Below, piece after piece: positions 18,426-28,082 of a stretch of DNA of 64,000 nt; within the stretch, counting starts at the first letter, position 1, and each line of letters opens with the position of its first letter. Below the pieces are notes generated by a model that ran no database searches, was not told the DNA's origin, and saw nothing but the letters and a program-made list of their open reading frames with translations. A program made the position numbers and the translations under genes. The stretch comes from Planctomycetota bacterium (GTDB lineage Bacteria; Planctomycetota; UBA1135): positions 1 to 64,000 of the forward strand of contig JAAESM010000027.1 in assembly GCA_024229395.1 (NCBI GenBank). Reading direction: 5' to 3'.

Positions 18426-19550
18426 TTGAAAAACGGTAGAAACGCGCTTTCAGTGGCATTTACGCTGATTTTATGCGCGGCGTGCACTCCCGACGGAATG
18501 GTGTCTTATTCGCCACCGGCGGCCAAGAAGGCGGTGTTGCAGGATTCCGCACAACCACAAGGGCAGTGGTCCACAGAAGAGTACGACCGCGTCAACGAAA
18601 ACGAATTCCTTTCTGCTCTGCAGAATCCCTTGTCCACATTCTCGATCGATGTGGACACCGCAAGTTACGCCAACTCCCGGCGTATGCTGAACGATAACTA
18701 TCTGCCGCCGAACAACTTCGTCTTCCTGCTGGATGTGTCGGATTCGATGTTGGCTTCCGACAAGTTGCCGTTGGTGCAAGGCGCAATGCGATTGTTGGTG
18801 GAGCAGCTGCGACCGATCGATCGTGTGGCGATTGTGACTTATGCAGGAGCGGCCGGTTTGGCATTGGAGTCCACTTCCGGTGAAGACAAGGCGAAGATCT
18901 CCAAGGCGATCGATTCCCTGAGCGCTGGTGGCTCCACCGCCGGTGGTGCGGGAATCCAGCTGGCGTATTCGGTTGCTGAAGAGGATTTCCTGAAGGAAGG
19001 CAACAACCGCATCATCTTGGCGACCGATGGCGACTTCAACGTCGGTGTGAGTAGCAGTGGTGGGTTGACGCGCTTGATCGAAGAGAAGCAGAGCCAAGGA
19101 ATCGCATTGAGCGTGTTGGGCGTTGGTTCCGGCAATCTCAAGGACTCGCGCAGCCGATTCCAAAGGTGATGATGTTGAAGGCTATCGTGCTGAATTCATG
19201 AAGTTGGTTGAGATCGCTTCGTTGTTGGATAAGAACTCCGAGCCGGTCGTTCAGCGCGCCACGGAGCCAGCCTTCAAGGGAATGGAGATGTACTCGTGGT
19301 TTGACTCGGGTGTTTGGAACTTCAGCCTGATGGTTGGCACCAACCGGCAAAAATCCGATTCCGAGATCCGTGATCCAGGGCGCGCCTTGATTGGAACCAT
19401 GGCGCTCAAGTCGGAATTGGCTGCGTTGGCGGAAGGGGGAGTCTGTTTTGGCGCAACCTTTCTGACGCGCCACCTTCCGACGAGATGGTCGCGGATTTAT
19501 TGGACTACTGCGAGCGGTTGGAGATTAAGCTCGCTCCAATGTGGCAATAA
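18426..19550 (+). pseudogene. Decayed vWA (YfbK-like) lipoprotein gene fused to the remnant of a second gene
   Basis: The TTG-started frame gives a lipoprotein signal (LILCAAC) and the opening of a YfbK-type protein (NEFLSALQNPLSTFSIDVD and YANSRRMLNDNYLPP), then jumps straight to the vWA domain (NNFVFLLDVSDSM), so the rest of the N-terminal domain, some 60 residues in relatives, is missing. The vWA domain keeps its DxSxS metal site and runs to GSGNLKDSR, where the frame stops (19169). In the next frame the extreme C-terminus of the same family appears (DSKGDDVEGYRAEFMKLVEI), followed directly by a different protein family (KGMEMYSWFDSGVWNFSLMVGTN). That second piece itself shifts frame near 19440 and ends as LFWRNLSDAPPSDEMV...LAPMWQ, stop at 19550. 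At least two internal deletions and two frame changes are visible; the gene cannot make a normal protein. Confidence 0.85.
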
Positions 19551-19610
19551 GGAACCAACCAGAGTGGCTTAAGCTGGTATCGTGACTCACTGATTTTTCC
19601 CTGAATCAAC

Positions 19611-20747
19611 ATGAGTCACCATCCTCCCGTGCGCGTCGCCATCGTCGGCCTAGGTTTCGGCGCTGAATTCATCCCCATCTACCAAGCTCATCCACATGCG
19701 GAGATGGCAGCAATCTGCCAACGCAATGAGAAGAGCTTGAATGAGATTGGCAACGCCTTCGGGATTGAGAAACGCTACACCGATTTTGAGGAGTTGCTCA
19801 AAGATGCCGAAATCGATGCAGTGCATATCAACACGCCAATCCCCAATCATGCGGAGTTAACGCTCGCGGCGTTAGCTGCCGGCAAGCATGTGGCCTGCAC
19901 GGTGCCGATGGCAACTTCCGTCGAGGACTGCCGCAAGATCGTGGCGCTGACTGAGGAGACCGGCTTGTCTTACATGATGATGGAAACGGTGGTCTACAGC
20001 CGCGAGTTCCTTTTCATGAAGCAGCTGTTCGAGCAAGGTGATTTGGGCGAGATCCAATTCATCCAAGCCTCACACCAACAGGATATGGATGGTTGGCCGG
20101 ATTACTGGCCAGGACTTCCTCCAATGTTCTACGCCACTCATTGTGTTGGCCCCTGCCTGGCCTTGCCGAAGTTAGACGCCAAGACCGTCAGCTGTTTCGG
20201 CTCTGGTCAGGTTCGTGATGAGCTGGAGCAAGTGCATGGGTCGCCGTTCGCCATCGAGACCGCGCATGTAGCACTCTCCGACGGCAAGACGTCGGCGCGT
20301 GTGTTGCGCTCCTTGTTCGATACCGCGCGTCAATACCGCGAGAGCATCGATGTCTACGGCAGCAAGCAAGCAGTGGAATGGCCGTTGATCGAAGGCGAAC
20401 CGTTGGTAGTGCATACCGCCAAGAGGCCGGAGCCCGAGATTCCCGAGCGCGTAACCTGCCCGGATTTCGCGCACTTGCTTCCTGAAGAGATTCGCGCTTT
20501 CACCACCGGCGGGGTCTACAACCTCGAGGAAGGCAGCGACCACCTTTCCTTCACCCAAGGTGGGGGTCACGGTGGTTCTCACCCGCACCTGGTGCACGAG
20601 TTCGTTTCCGCCCTGCAGGAAGGGCGATCGCCTTACCCCAATGCGCGTCAATCGGCGAATTGGACCTGCGTGGGGTTACTTGCGCATGATTCTGCCATGG
20701 CCAATGGCAAGTTGTTGAACCTCCCGGACTTCACTCTCAGTAGTTAG
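19611..20747 (+). CDS. Gfo/Idh/MocA family NAD(P)-dependent oxidoreductase
   Basis: A 378-residue cytosolic protein. The N-terminal Rossmann fold is clear: VRVAIVGLGFGAEFIPIY, then AVHINTPIPNHAELTLAALAAGKHVACTVPM, where the family's usual EKP is replaced by TVP. The C-terminal alpha/beta domain (about 130-378) contains the substrate site. The family oxidises or isomerises sugars, inositols and related compounds; in Planctomycetes it is greatly expanded. The next gene starts 3 bases after the stop, so both are translated from one message; this suggests a shared sugar or polymer catabolic role (inference). The missing canonical lysine of the EKP motif is worth noting, as that Lys usually contacts the cofactor or substrate. 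Confidence 0.9.
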   Translation: MSHHPPVRVAIVGLGFGAEFIPIYQAHPHAEMAAICQRNEKSLNEIGNAFGIEKRYTDFEELLKDAEIDAVHINTPIPNHAELTLAALAAGKHVACTVPMATSVEDCRKIVALTEETGLSYMMMETVVYSREFLFMKQLFEQGDLGEIQFIQASHQQDMDGWPDYWPGLPPMFYATHCVGPCLALPKLDAKTVSCFGSGQVRDELEQVHGSPFAIETAHVALSDGKTSARVLRSLFDTARQYRESIDVYGSKQAVEWPLIEGEPLVVHTAKRPEPEIPERVTCPDFAHLLPEEIRAFTTGGVYNLEEGSDHLSFTQGGGHGGSHPHLVHEFVSALQEGRSPYPNARQSANWTCVGLLAHDSAMANGKLLNLPDFTLSS

Positions 20748-20750
20748 GCA

Positions 20751-23700
20751 ATGCTCACACTCGCTCTTCTTCTCTCCCAAACCCAACAGTGGCATTCCTT
20801 CGACAAGACCCAGCTGAGCGAGATGTTTTTCTCGGAGGGCGCAAGCTATACAGACTTTGATCGCGATGGCTTTCAAGATGTCGTGTCTGGCCCGCATGTT
20901 TACTTCGGCCCTGACTTCAAGGAAGGAATCGAGTTGTATTCGGCTGCGCCCTTCAATGTGCAGGGTTACTCGGACAACTTCTTCGCCTTCCCGCACGACG
21001 TGAACCACGATGGTTGGGTCGATGCCTTCTTCGTCGGCTTCCCCGGCAAGGATGCATATTGGTTCCTGAACCCGGGCGGCGCCACCGGTGAGTCGGCCAA
21101 CGCTGCCGGCAGTCAACTGGTGCGCGACTCGAATGGTTGGGAGCGTTTCCTTGCCATGCAACCGGTCGATAATGAATCGCCGCAGTTCGAAGACATCAAT
21201 GGCGACGGCCGCCCGGACCTACTTTGTCAGTCTGGCGATCGCCTTGGTTGGGCTGAGTACAGCGTTGAGGATCCCCAGGCGCCGTGGACTTTCCACCCTG
21301 TCAGCACCACTGGAATCGGTGGTCGATTCACGCATGGTCTAGGTGTGGGTGACATGAACGGCGACGGTCGCAAGGATTTATTGCTGAAGCAGGGTTGGTG
21401 GCAACAGCCACCTCCCTTGGAAGGTGATTCCGAATGGCAGTTCATCCCTTACACCTTCGCTGGACGCGGCGGGGCGCAGATGTATGTCTACGATGTCGAT
21501 GGCGACGGCGACTCTGATGTGATCACTGCCGATAACGCCCATGGTTATGGCTTGGCATGGTTCGAGCGTCTTGGCAGTGACTTGGATCAACGCCCGGTCG
21601 AGTTCCGCAAGCACTCCATCCTTGGTTCCGCTGCCGCGGAGAATCCATACTCCCTCGTGATCGGCAATCTGCACGCCATGGATCTCATCGATATGGATGG
21701 CGATGGCTTGAAAGATCTTGTCACAGGAGCACGATTCTGGGCGCACGGCGGCAATGACAAGGCTGATCATGACCCCGCGTTGCTCTATTGGTTCCAGCTG
21801 CAGCGCGGCACTGCAGGTGTGGAATTCATTCCGCAGATGATCGACCTCGATTGCGGTGTCGGCACACAAGTCGTAGCAGGTGATCTCAACGGCGATGACC
21901 TGCCGGATGTGGTGGTCGGCAACAAGAAGGGGACTTTCGTTCTTCATCACAAGACGGAAGCCGTGGCAGCAGGTACCTATCGCGCTCGTTTGTTACAGGC
22001 TGTGGTCGACAACAAGAACCGCGCCGGTGATAGCCGTATGGATGGCGTGCATCCCGTTGATAGCCATGGAAAGGACCTGAACTTGGGTTTTGAGCTTGGC
22101 GACATGAGTGGATGGACCGTCGAGGGTAAGGCCTTCGAAGGTCAACCGATCAAGGGCGACAACGTCTTCAAGCGCCGTCCACCATGGCGTAGTCATCATC
22201 AGGGTGAGTATTGGATCGGTACCTATGAAGTCTTGGAAGATGGACCGCTCGGCACGATGACGTCGGCACCTTTTGCGGTCACGCATCCTTATGCCAGCTT
22301 CCTGATCGCTGGTGGTTCGCATGCCAAGACTTGCGTGCAGATCCTCGATGCCGCTAACGGTGACATCATTTTCCAGTCTTCCGGCAAGAACACCGAAGAG
22401 ATGAGTTCTCGCTGGGTGGATCTTAGTCAACGTATTGGTCAAGAGATTCAAATCCGATTGATGGATCAGGAAGCCGGTGGTTGGGGTCACATCAACTACG
22501 ACGACTTCCGCTTTCACGCCGATAGCGAAGAAGTGCGCAAACGCGTGCAGGAAGACATGCCGCGCGACATGGTCAAGGGATTCACACCCGAGCAAGCAGC
22601 TGCGCGCATGACCTTGCCGGATGGATTCCATTCCGACCTGATCGCTGGCGAGCCGCGTTTGCATCAGCCGATTGCGATGACCTTCGATGCGCGTGGCCGT
22701 ATCTGGGTTGCTGAGGCTTACTCCTATCCAGTGCGCAGGCCTGATGACGAAGCGCGCGACCACATCCTGGTCTTTGAAGATACCAACAAGGATGGCAACT
22801 TCGATAAGCGCACGGTCTTCCTGGATAACTTGAACCTAGTCAGTGGTCTGGAAGTCGGGCATGGTGGTGTGTGGATTGGTGCCGCGCCGTACCTGATGTT
22901 CGTGCCAGACGAAAATGATGACTTGATTCCGGACGGCGATCCGCAGACCCTGCTTGATGGCTGGGGTTATCAAGATACACACGAGACCCTCAATGCTTTC
23001 AACTGGGGGCCAGACGGTTGGCTCTATGGTTGCCATGGTGTGTTCACGCACTCGCGCGTAGGCAAACCTGGGACTCCCGACGATCAGCGCACGCCGATGA
23101 ACGCCGGTGTTTGGCGTTACCACCCAACGCGCCATCAGTTCGAGGTCTTCGCGTGGGGCAGCAGCAACCCGTGGGGTGTCGATTTCGACGACCGCGGTCA
23201 AGCCGTAATCACAGCTTGTGTGATCCCGCACCTCTACCACGTGATCCAAGGCGCACGTTATCAACGCCAGGGTGGGCAGCACTTCAATCCATTCGTCTTC
23301 GATGACATCAAGACCGTTGCCGATCACCTGCACTATCTTGGTGCCACGCCACACAGCGGTAATGGCAATTCGGATTCCGTTGGCGGGGGACACGCGCACT
23401 GTGGCGCAGTGATCTATCTGGCCGACCAGTTCCCGGAGGAGTATCGCAACCGCCTGTTCGTTTTTAATGTTCATGGCAAACGCATGAACAGCGAGCTTCT
23501 ATTGCCGAAGAATTCCGGCCTGGTTGGCGCCCATGCGCCCGACTTCATGCTCGCCAATGACAAGTGGTTCTTGGGCGTTGCCATGCGCGTCGGCCCCGAC
23601 GGCAGCCTGTACTTCATCGATTGGTACGACAAGCAAGCATGCCACCGACGTGAAGTCGAGATCTGGGATCGCTCCAACGGTCGTTTGTTTCGTGTGCGCT

Positions 23701-25505
23701 ATGGCGATTTGAATCCTGCCAATGTGAACCTAGCGGATGCAACAACCGAGGAACTGATTCAGTATCAACTGCACGCCAACGATTGGTATGTACGCACGGC
23801 GAGGCGCATCCTTGCTGAACGGGGACCTGATCCGGCAGCCGCGGAACAGCTGGCCGGCATGCTTCTTCAGCCTCAAACTCCGGAGGTGGAATTGCGTCTA
23901 TTGTGGGCATTGAACGCAGTTGGCGGCTTTTCTGAAGATTGGGCGACCCTGCTCATGTCGCATAACAGCAATCCGTATTTGCGAGCCTGGGCAATCCAGC
24001 TCGCATTGGATCAATCCACCGCCGATGGCACTGCCGCAAAGTTACCGAGCGCTTCAACCGAGTTCCTGCGCAAGTTGGAGCTGATGACCGGCGATGACTC
24101 GCCAGTCGTGCGACTCTACCTGGCATCCGCACTACAACGCTTGCCACTCAACCAGCGCCGCGGCATTGCCAAAGGCTTGATGCGCCATGCAGCAAGCGCC
24201 GATGATCACAACCTGCCGTTGATGATTTGGTACGGCATCGAGCCATGGGTTGCCGCGAATCCACAGCAAGCTCTGCAAGACATGAATGAACATTGCGCGA
24301 TTCCATTGCTACAGGACTTCACCTACCGACGTCTTGCCGCCGGCGGAGGCGAAGGCCTAGACTTGCTTTGCCAAGCCGCGGCTGTGGCTCATTGGGATGA
24401 CGCCGCGCGGATGATCTTCGAGATTACCAAGGCGCTTCAAAGTCGCCCAGATACTCCGATGCCACCATCCTGGCAAAAGGTCAGCGCCCGATTCCTTTCT
24501 CACGGCAATGAAGCAGCAAGTTCACAGAGCAAAGATCAAGTCACCGCATTGGCACTGGGTTTCGGCGATACCAATGCCGCGCTTCCATTACGTGGCCTAC
24601 TCAATGATCCGCAGCAGCCAGTCGAGCGTCGTGAACGCGCATTGGATGGATTACTGCAAGTGCAGGACCCACAGCTGCTATCGATTCTCCAGCAACTCCT
24701 GGATGATCCGGCCATGCGCCTGCAGTCGATCCAGAAGCTTGCAGCGTTCGATGAAGCAACTACACCAAAGCTTCTGCTGGACAAACTCAGCAGCTTCAAC
24801 CTGGCGGAACAGGGCGCCGTCGCCAACACGCTTGCTTCACGCGCAAGTTTCGCGCAGCAATTCCTGCAAGCGATTATTGAGGACCAAGCCCCTGCAGCCT
24901 TGCTCGACTCCGCCACCCTGCGCTTACAACTGGCGCAACTGAACGATCCAACAACGAATGAGCTCCTTACCGTTGCTTGGGGGCGCTCCACCGAACTCAG
25001 CGCTGAAGCCGCACAAAAGATCGCGCGTTATGCAGAGATGCTCAGTGATGAATTCCTCGCCACGGCGGACTTGTCCAACGGTCGCGCGTTGTACAAACGA
25101 ACTTGCTGGGTTTGCCACGACCTGTTCGGTGACGGCATGAAGGTCGGCCCGGGCTTGACCGGTTCCAACCGCGCCAATCTCAACTACATCTTGACCAACA
25201 TCATCGACCCGAGTGCCGAGGTCGGGCGCGAATACCTGCTGACTAGGGTGAGGCTGTTGGATGGCCGCGTGGTCTCTGGCATGGTCGTGGATGAGAACAA
25301 TGTCACAATCACCCTGCAAAGCGGACTACTTAAAGAGACCGTACGTAAGTCGAAGATATTGAAGGACTCCAACGGCCAACTACGAATCACACGCTCCGCG
25401 GTTTCCTTGATGCCACCAGGACAACTGCAGGGGTTGACCAATGAAGAGGTCCGCGACCTGATCGCCTACCTGGCGAGCGCGGAACAGGTTCCATTGCCGG
25501 AATAG
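20751..25505 (+). CDS. Giant PVC-type heme-binding protein: FG-GAP propeller, dehydrogenase-like propeller, HEAT repeats, cytochrome c
   Basis: A 1584-residue exported protein (short hydrophobic start MLTLALLLSQ). Residues 30-430 hold FG-GAP/VCBS-type repeats with Asp-rich calcium loops (DFDRDGFQD, DINGDGRPD, DMNGDGRKD, DVDGDGDSD). Residues about 440-600 look like a jelly-roll (LGFELGDMSGWTVEGKAFEG). Residues about 610-1000 are the PVC-type membrane-bound dehydrogenase propeller (IAMTFDARGRIWVAEAYSYP, FNWGPDGWLYGCHGVFTHS). HEAT-like helices fill about 1000-1430. The C-terminus is a Planctomycete heme-binding domain with C1452-W-V-C1455-H1456 and VGPGLTGSNR. It probably oxidises a sugar or other alcohol and passes electrons to its heme, but substrate is unknown. 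It is translated just behind the Gfo/Idh/MocA gene. Confidence 0.9.
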   Translation: MLTLALLLSQTQQWHSFDKTQLSEMFFSEGASYTDFDRDGFQDVVSGPHVYFGPDFKEGIELYSAAPFNVQGYSDNFFAFPHDVNHDGWVDAFFVGFPGKDAYWFLNPGGATGESANAAGSQLVRDSNGWERFLAMQPVDNESPQFEDINGDGRPDLLCQSGDRLGWAEYSVEDPQAPWTFHPVSTTGIGGRFTHGLGVGDMNGDGRKDLLLKQGWWQQPPPLEGDSEWQFIPYTFAGRGGAQMYVYDVDGDGDSDVITADNAHGYGLAWFERLGSDLDQRPVEFRKHSILGSAAAENPYSLVIGNLHAMDLIDMDGDGLKDLVTGARFWAHGGNDKADHDPALLYWFQLQRGTAGVEFIPQMIDLDCGVGTQVVAGDLNGDDLPDVVVGNKKGTFVLHHKTEAVAAGTYRARLLQAVVDNKNRAGDSRMDGVHPVDSHGKDLNLGFELGDMSGWTVEGKAFEGQPIKGDNVFKRRPPWRSHHQGEYWIGTYEVLEDGPLGTMTSAPFAVTHPYASFLIAGGSHAKTCVQILDAANGDIIFQSSGKNTEEMSSRWVDLSQRIGQEIQIRLMDQEAGGWGHINYDDFRFHADSEEVRKRVQEDMPRDMVKGFTPEQAAARMTLPDGFHSDLIAGEPRLHQPIAMTFDARGRIWVAEAYSYPVRRPDDEARDHILVFEDTNKDGNFDKRTVFLDNLNLVSGLEVGHGGVWIGAAPYLMFVPDENDDLIPDGDPQTLLDGWGYQDTHETLNAFNWGPDGWLYGCHGVFTHSRVGKPGTPDDQRTPMNAGVWRYHPTRHQFEVFAWGSSNPWGVDFDDRGQAVITACVIPHLYHVIQGARYQRQGGQHFNPFVFDDIKTVADHLHYLGATPHSGNGNSDSVGGGHAHCGAVIYLADQFPEEYRNRLFVFNVHGKRMNSELLLPKNSGLVGAHAPDFMLANDKWFLGVAMRVGPDGSLYFIDWYDKQACHRREVEIWDRSNGRLFRVRYGDLNPANVNLADATTEELIQYQLHANDWYVRTARRILAERGPDPAAAEQLAGMLLQPQTPEVELRLLWALNAVGGFSEDWATLLMSHNSNPYLRAWAIQLALDQSTADGTAAKLPSASTEFLRKLELMTGDDSPVVRLYLASALQRLPLNQRRGIAKGLMRHAASADDHNLPLMIWYGIEPWVAANPQQALQDMNEHCAIPLLQDFTYRRLAAGGGEGLDLLCQAAAVAHWDDAARMIFEITKALQSRPDTPMPPSWQKVSARFLSHGNEAASSQSKDQVTALALGFGDTNAALPLRGLLNDPQQPVERRERALDGLLQVQDPQLLSILQQLLDDPAMRLQSIQKLAAFDEATTPKLLLDKLSSFNLAEQGAVANTLASRASFAQQFLQAIIEDQAPAALLDSATLRLQLAQLNDPTTNELLTVAWGRSTELSAEAAQKIARYAEMLSDEFLATADLSNGRALYKRTCWVCHDLFGDGMKVGPGLTGSNRANLNYILTNIIDPSAEVGREYLLTRVRLLDGRVVSGMVVDENNVTITLQSGLLKETVRKSKILKDSNGQLRITRSAVSLMPPGQLQGLTNEEVRDLIAYLASAEQVPLPE

Positions 25506-25514
25506 GCACGGACT

Positions 25515-25955
25515 TTAAGACTTGCAAGCCTTCTCGTAAATCTTGATCCAAGCATCGGCCGACATCTTCGCAACCAGCTCACCGATCAAGTCATACGGAA
25601 TCGCATCCACCTTCTTGAAGCGGATGCAGATCTTGCCCATGTCCAGCTTGGTCGACATATGCTTCGGCCACTGCTTCTCGAACCAAGTCATCAGCTTGGC
25701 GTCGGCGTAGATTCCCATGTGATACAGCGCGATGAAGTTCTTCTGCGACGCCATGCCCAGGAAAGGCAATGGCAACGACGGATCGCAGTGGTAGCCATCA
25801 GGATATTTGGAATGCGGCACCACGTACGAAGGCATCTTGTAGTTGATGACCTCTTTGAAGCCTTTCGGCAGGTTCTTGCGGATTACGGCGCGCAGCTTCT
25901 TCATGGCGGCTTGGCGGTCGTCGGGCAGGGCGTCGATGTATTCCTTTACGGTCAT
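25515..25955 (-). CDS. DUF1801 family protein
   Basis: A 146-residue protein chosen to start at the ATG at 25955 (MTVKEYIDALPDDRQ); the open frame extends upstream to 26090 but that part has no family character. The sequence matches DUF1801/YdhG-like proteins: FKEVINYKMPSYVVP, LPLPFLGMASQKNFIALYHMG and KICIRFKKVDAIPYDLIGELV. The fold is small alpha/beta and the function is unknown. It is convergent with the preceding PVC gene (9 bases apart) and divergent from the next gene with about 80 bases between starts. Confidence 0.85.
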   Translation of the reverse strand: MTVKEYIDALPDDRQAAMKKLRAVIRKNLPKGFKEVINYKMPSYVVPHSKYPDGYHCDPSLPLPFLGMASQKNFIALYHMGIYADAKLMTWFEKQWPKHMSTKLDMGKICIRFKKVDAIPYDLIGELVAKMSADAWIKIYEKACKS

Positions 25956-26036
25956 TGCGTTCGAGTGATACACAAGTCTCGGAGAAGCCGCAGGCCGGTC
26001 ACAGACAAGCCATGTCCACGCGCGTAAACTCGGCGC

Positions 26037-27029
26037 ATGCGTTTTGCTCTGCTGTGCTTGCTGGCCACCTTCATGGGGTGCGCCTCCCAAATGCTTCCGG
26101 AATCATGGCCGCGCCTCGGCCAAGACGATGCCCTGTTCGTTTGGGATGAATCATGGAGCAGTAACGATCCGATTCATCAGAACTTGGGCAACACCCACGG
26201 TGGCATGGCGGTCGACAAGTCTGGCCGCATCTTCGCCAGCCGCGATACCGCACCAGCCGTGTTGATCTTCGATCAGAAAGGTGCCTTGGTGGAGTCATGG
26301 GGTGATGACCTCGCTGGCGGATTGCATGGCATGTGCTTAGTGGAGGAAAGGGGAGTCGAATATCTCTACGTTGCGCACACCGCCCGTCACCAAGTCCTGA
26401 AGACCACCTTGAGTGGTGAAATCCTGTGGACCTTGGACCTGCCTGAAGGCTCCGGCATCTACAGCAAGGCTGGCGAATACCACCCGACCTCGATTGCTGT
26501 CGCCGCCGACGGCCGCCTGTTCGTCGCCGATGGTTACGGCAAGGGTTACATCCATCGTTACTCCGCCGAGCGCGAATACTTGGGCAGTTTCGGTGGCCCC
26601 GGTGAAGGCGAAGGTCAGTTCCGCACTCCGCATGGCGTCGCCGTCGATGAAGTCGGTGGCAGTGCGCGCGTCTTGGTTGCAGACCGCGAGAACAATCGCG
26701 TGCAATCCTTCGATATGGAAGGCAACTTCCAGTCCATCTTGCCAGTCACCTTCCGACGACCTTGCGGTGTAGCGGTCAGCAAGGATGGTCGCTTGGCGAT
26801 CCCGGAACTCGCGGGTTGCGTCAGCTTGCTGGCCCCCAATGATGAATTGCTAGCTCGTCTTGGTGATAACGCCGATTCCTCACAGTGGGCCCAAAACGGC
26901 TTGCCACGTGAGAAGTGGAGCAATGGCATCTTCATCAGCCCGCATGGTGCCTCCTTTGACCGCCGCGGCAACCTGTATGTTCAGGATTGGTTGGCGGCCG
27001 GACGCTACACGCGATTGGTCAGACAGTAA
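26037..27029 (+). CDS. NHL-type beta-propeller lipoprotein
   Basis: A 330-residue protein with a lipoprotein signal (LLCLLATFMGC, Cys15). The mature part is a six-bladed propeller of NHL-like repeats: GGMAVDKSGRIFASRDTAP, ADGRLFVADGYGKGYIHRYS, PHGVAVDEVGGSARVLVADRENNRVQSF and PHGASFDRRGNLYVQDW. Such propellers resemble peptidylglycine-lyase-type or sugar-binding proteins; no catalytic residues can be pointed out with confidence. The gene is followed by the DUF2238 gene after 9 bases. Confidence 0.8.
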   Translation: MRFALLCLLATFMGCASQMLPESWPRLGQDDALFVWDESWSSNDPIHQNLGNTHGGMAVDKSGRIFASRDTAPAVLIFDQKGALVESWGDDLAGGLHGMCLVEERGVEYLYVAHTARHQVLKTTLSGEILWTLDLPEGSGIYSKAGEYHPTSIAVAADGRLFVADGYGKGYIHRYSAEREYLGSFGGPGEGEGQFRTPHGVAVDEVGGSARVLVADRENNRVQSFDMEGNFQSILPVTFRRPCGVAVSKDGRLAIPELAGCVSLLAPNDELLARLGDNADSSQWAQNGLPREKWSNGIFISPHGASFDRRGNLYVQDWLAAGRYTRLVRQ

Positions 27030-27038
27030 ACTGCCCCC

Positions 27039-27656
27039 ATGGACAACTCTCTGGCACCGAAGCTGTTCTTTGGCAGCTACTTGCTGGTGTTCGGGCTTTG
27101 CGCCATCAACCCTTATGACCGCCCGGTGTGGTGGGCTGAGAACCTACCGATCCTGTTGCTGGTTGCGATTATCGCGTGGGTGCAACGCGTGTTTCGCTTT
27201 AGCGCCACCAGCTATGCGCTGATGTTCTTCCTGCTGATTCTGCACACCATCGGTGGGCACTACACTTTCTCAAGGGTGCCGTTCGATTTCGTGACTGACT
27301 TCTTCGGCTTCGAACGTAATCATTACGACCGCCTCGCGCATTTCACCGTTGGCTTCTACGCCTTCCCGATTGCTGAGATCCTCGAACGGCGCAAATTGGT
27401 GAATAGCCGCTGGATCCTATACTTATTCCCAATTTTCTCGCTGGTCACTTTGGCCGCCACTTACGAACTTTTCGAGTGGTCATATGCAATCTCATCGGAC
27501 CCTGATGCAGGAATTGCGGTACTCGGATCCCAGGGCGATATCTGGGATGCGCAAAAGGACATGCTTGCCGACACCCTTGGTGCACTGCTAGCCATGGCCA
27601 TCTTCACCATGCCCTTCGCTCGTCCACAAGCGAGCCCAGCAGCGGCGTCGCAATGA
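27039..27656 (+). CDS. DUF2238 (YjdF-like) integral membrane protein
   Basis: A 205-residue protein with five to six hydrophobic helices. The family signatures are FFLLILHTIGGHYTFSRVPF, the FGFERNHYDRLAHFTVGF block and EWSYAISSDPDAGIAVLGSQGD followed by WDAQKDMLADTLGALLA. The conserved Asp/His residues inside membrane segments suggest transport or a lipid-phase activity, but DUF2238 has no firm function. It overlaps the next gene by 4 bases (ATGA), so the pair is translationally coupled. Confidence 0.88.
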   Translation: MDNSLAPKLFFGSYLLVFGLCAINPYDRPVWWAENLPILLLVAIIAWVQRVFRFSATSYALMFFLLILHTIGGHYTFSRVPFDFVTDFFGFERNHYDRLAHFTVGFYAFPIAEILERRKLVNSRWILYLFPIFSLVTLAATYELFEWSYAISSDPDAGIAVLGSQGDIWDAQKDMLADTLGALLAMAIFTMPFARPQASPAAASQ

Positions 27657-28045
27657 AGAGCCAACGCAACCCAGCCTTCGTGCGCCACCTGCTATTTGCC
27701 GGCGGAATCGTGTGTCTGCTGCTGGCCATCCTCGGTTTCCTGCTGCCGGTGATTCCAGGCACGCCGTTCTTGCTGCTGGCCATGGCATGCTTCTCGCGCA
27801 GCTCCGAACGCACCCATCGCTGGGTGCTCGGTTTGCCTGGCGTGGGCCCGATCCTGCAAAAGTGGGAGAGCGAGGGTTCGATCTCGTGGCCGGTGAAGGT
27901 CATGGCCTCGATTACCTTGATCTCTGCCACGACCTACCCGATCTTCTTCGAAGGATTGGCCACGATCCTGCGTTGGACGGCCGGCTTGTGTTGCTTGGCG
28001 ATCCTGATCTTCATCTGGTCGCGCCCGTCCCGCAAGGAGGGTTGA
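27653..28045 (+). CDS. DUF454 (YbaN-like) inner membrane protein
   Basis: A 130-residue protein with the conserved core of DUF454: LLAILGFLLPVIPGTPFLLL, FSRSSERTHRWVLGLPGVGP and WPVKVMASITLISATTYPIFF. Three or four membrane helices are visible. The function is unknown. The start ATG overlaps the stop of the DUF2238 gene (ATGA). It ends 38 bases before the convergent DUF885 gene. Confidence 0.88.
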   Translation: MKSQRNPAFVRHLLFAGGIVCLLLAILGFLLPVIPGTPFLLLAMACFSRSSERTHRWVLGLPGVGPILQKWESEGSISWPVKVMASITLISATTYPIFFEGLATILRWTAGLCCLAILIFIWSRPSRKEG

Positions 28046-28082
28046 AGCCATCCAGCTTGGGACCGAAGCGCGCCCTGAAACC

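Noticed and set aside
25956-26090. Upstream extension of the DUF1801 ORF.
   Set aside because: It overlaps the start of the divergent propeller lipoprotein and lies outside the conserved domain, which begins at ATG 25955.
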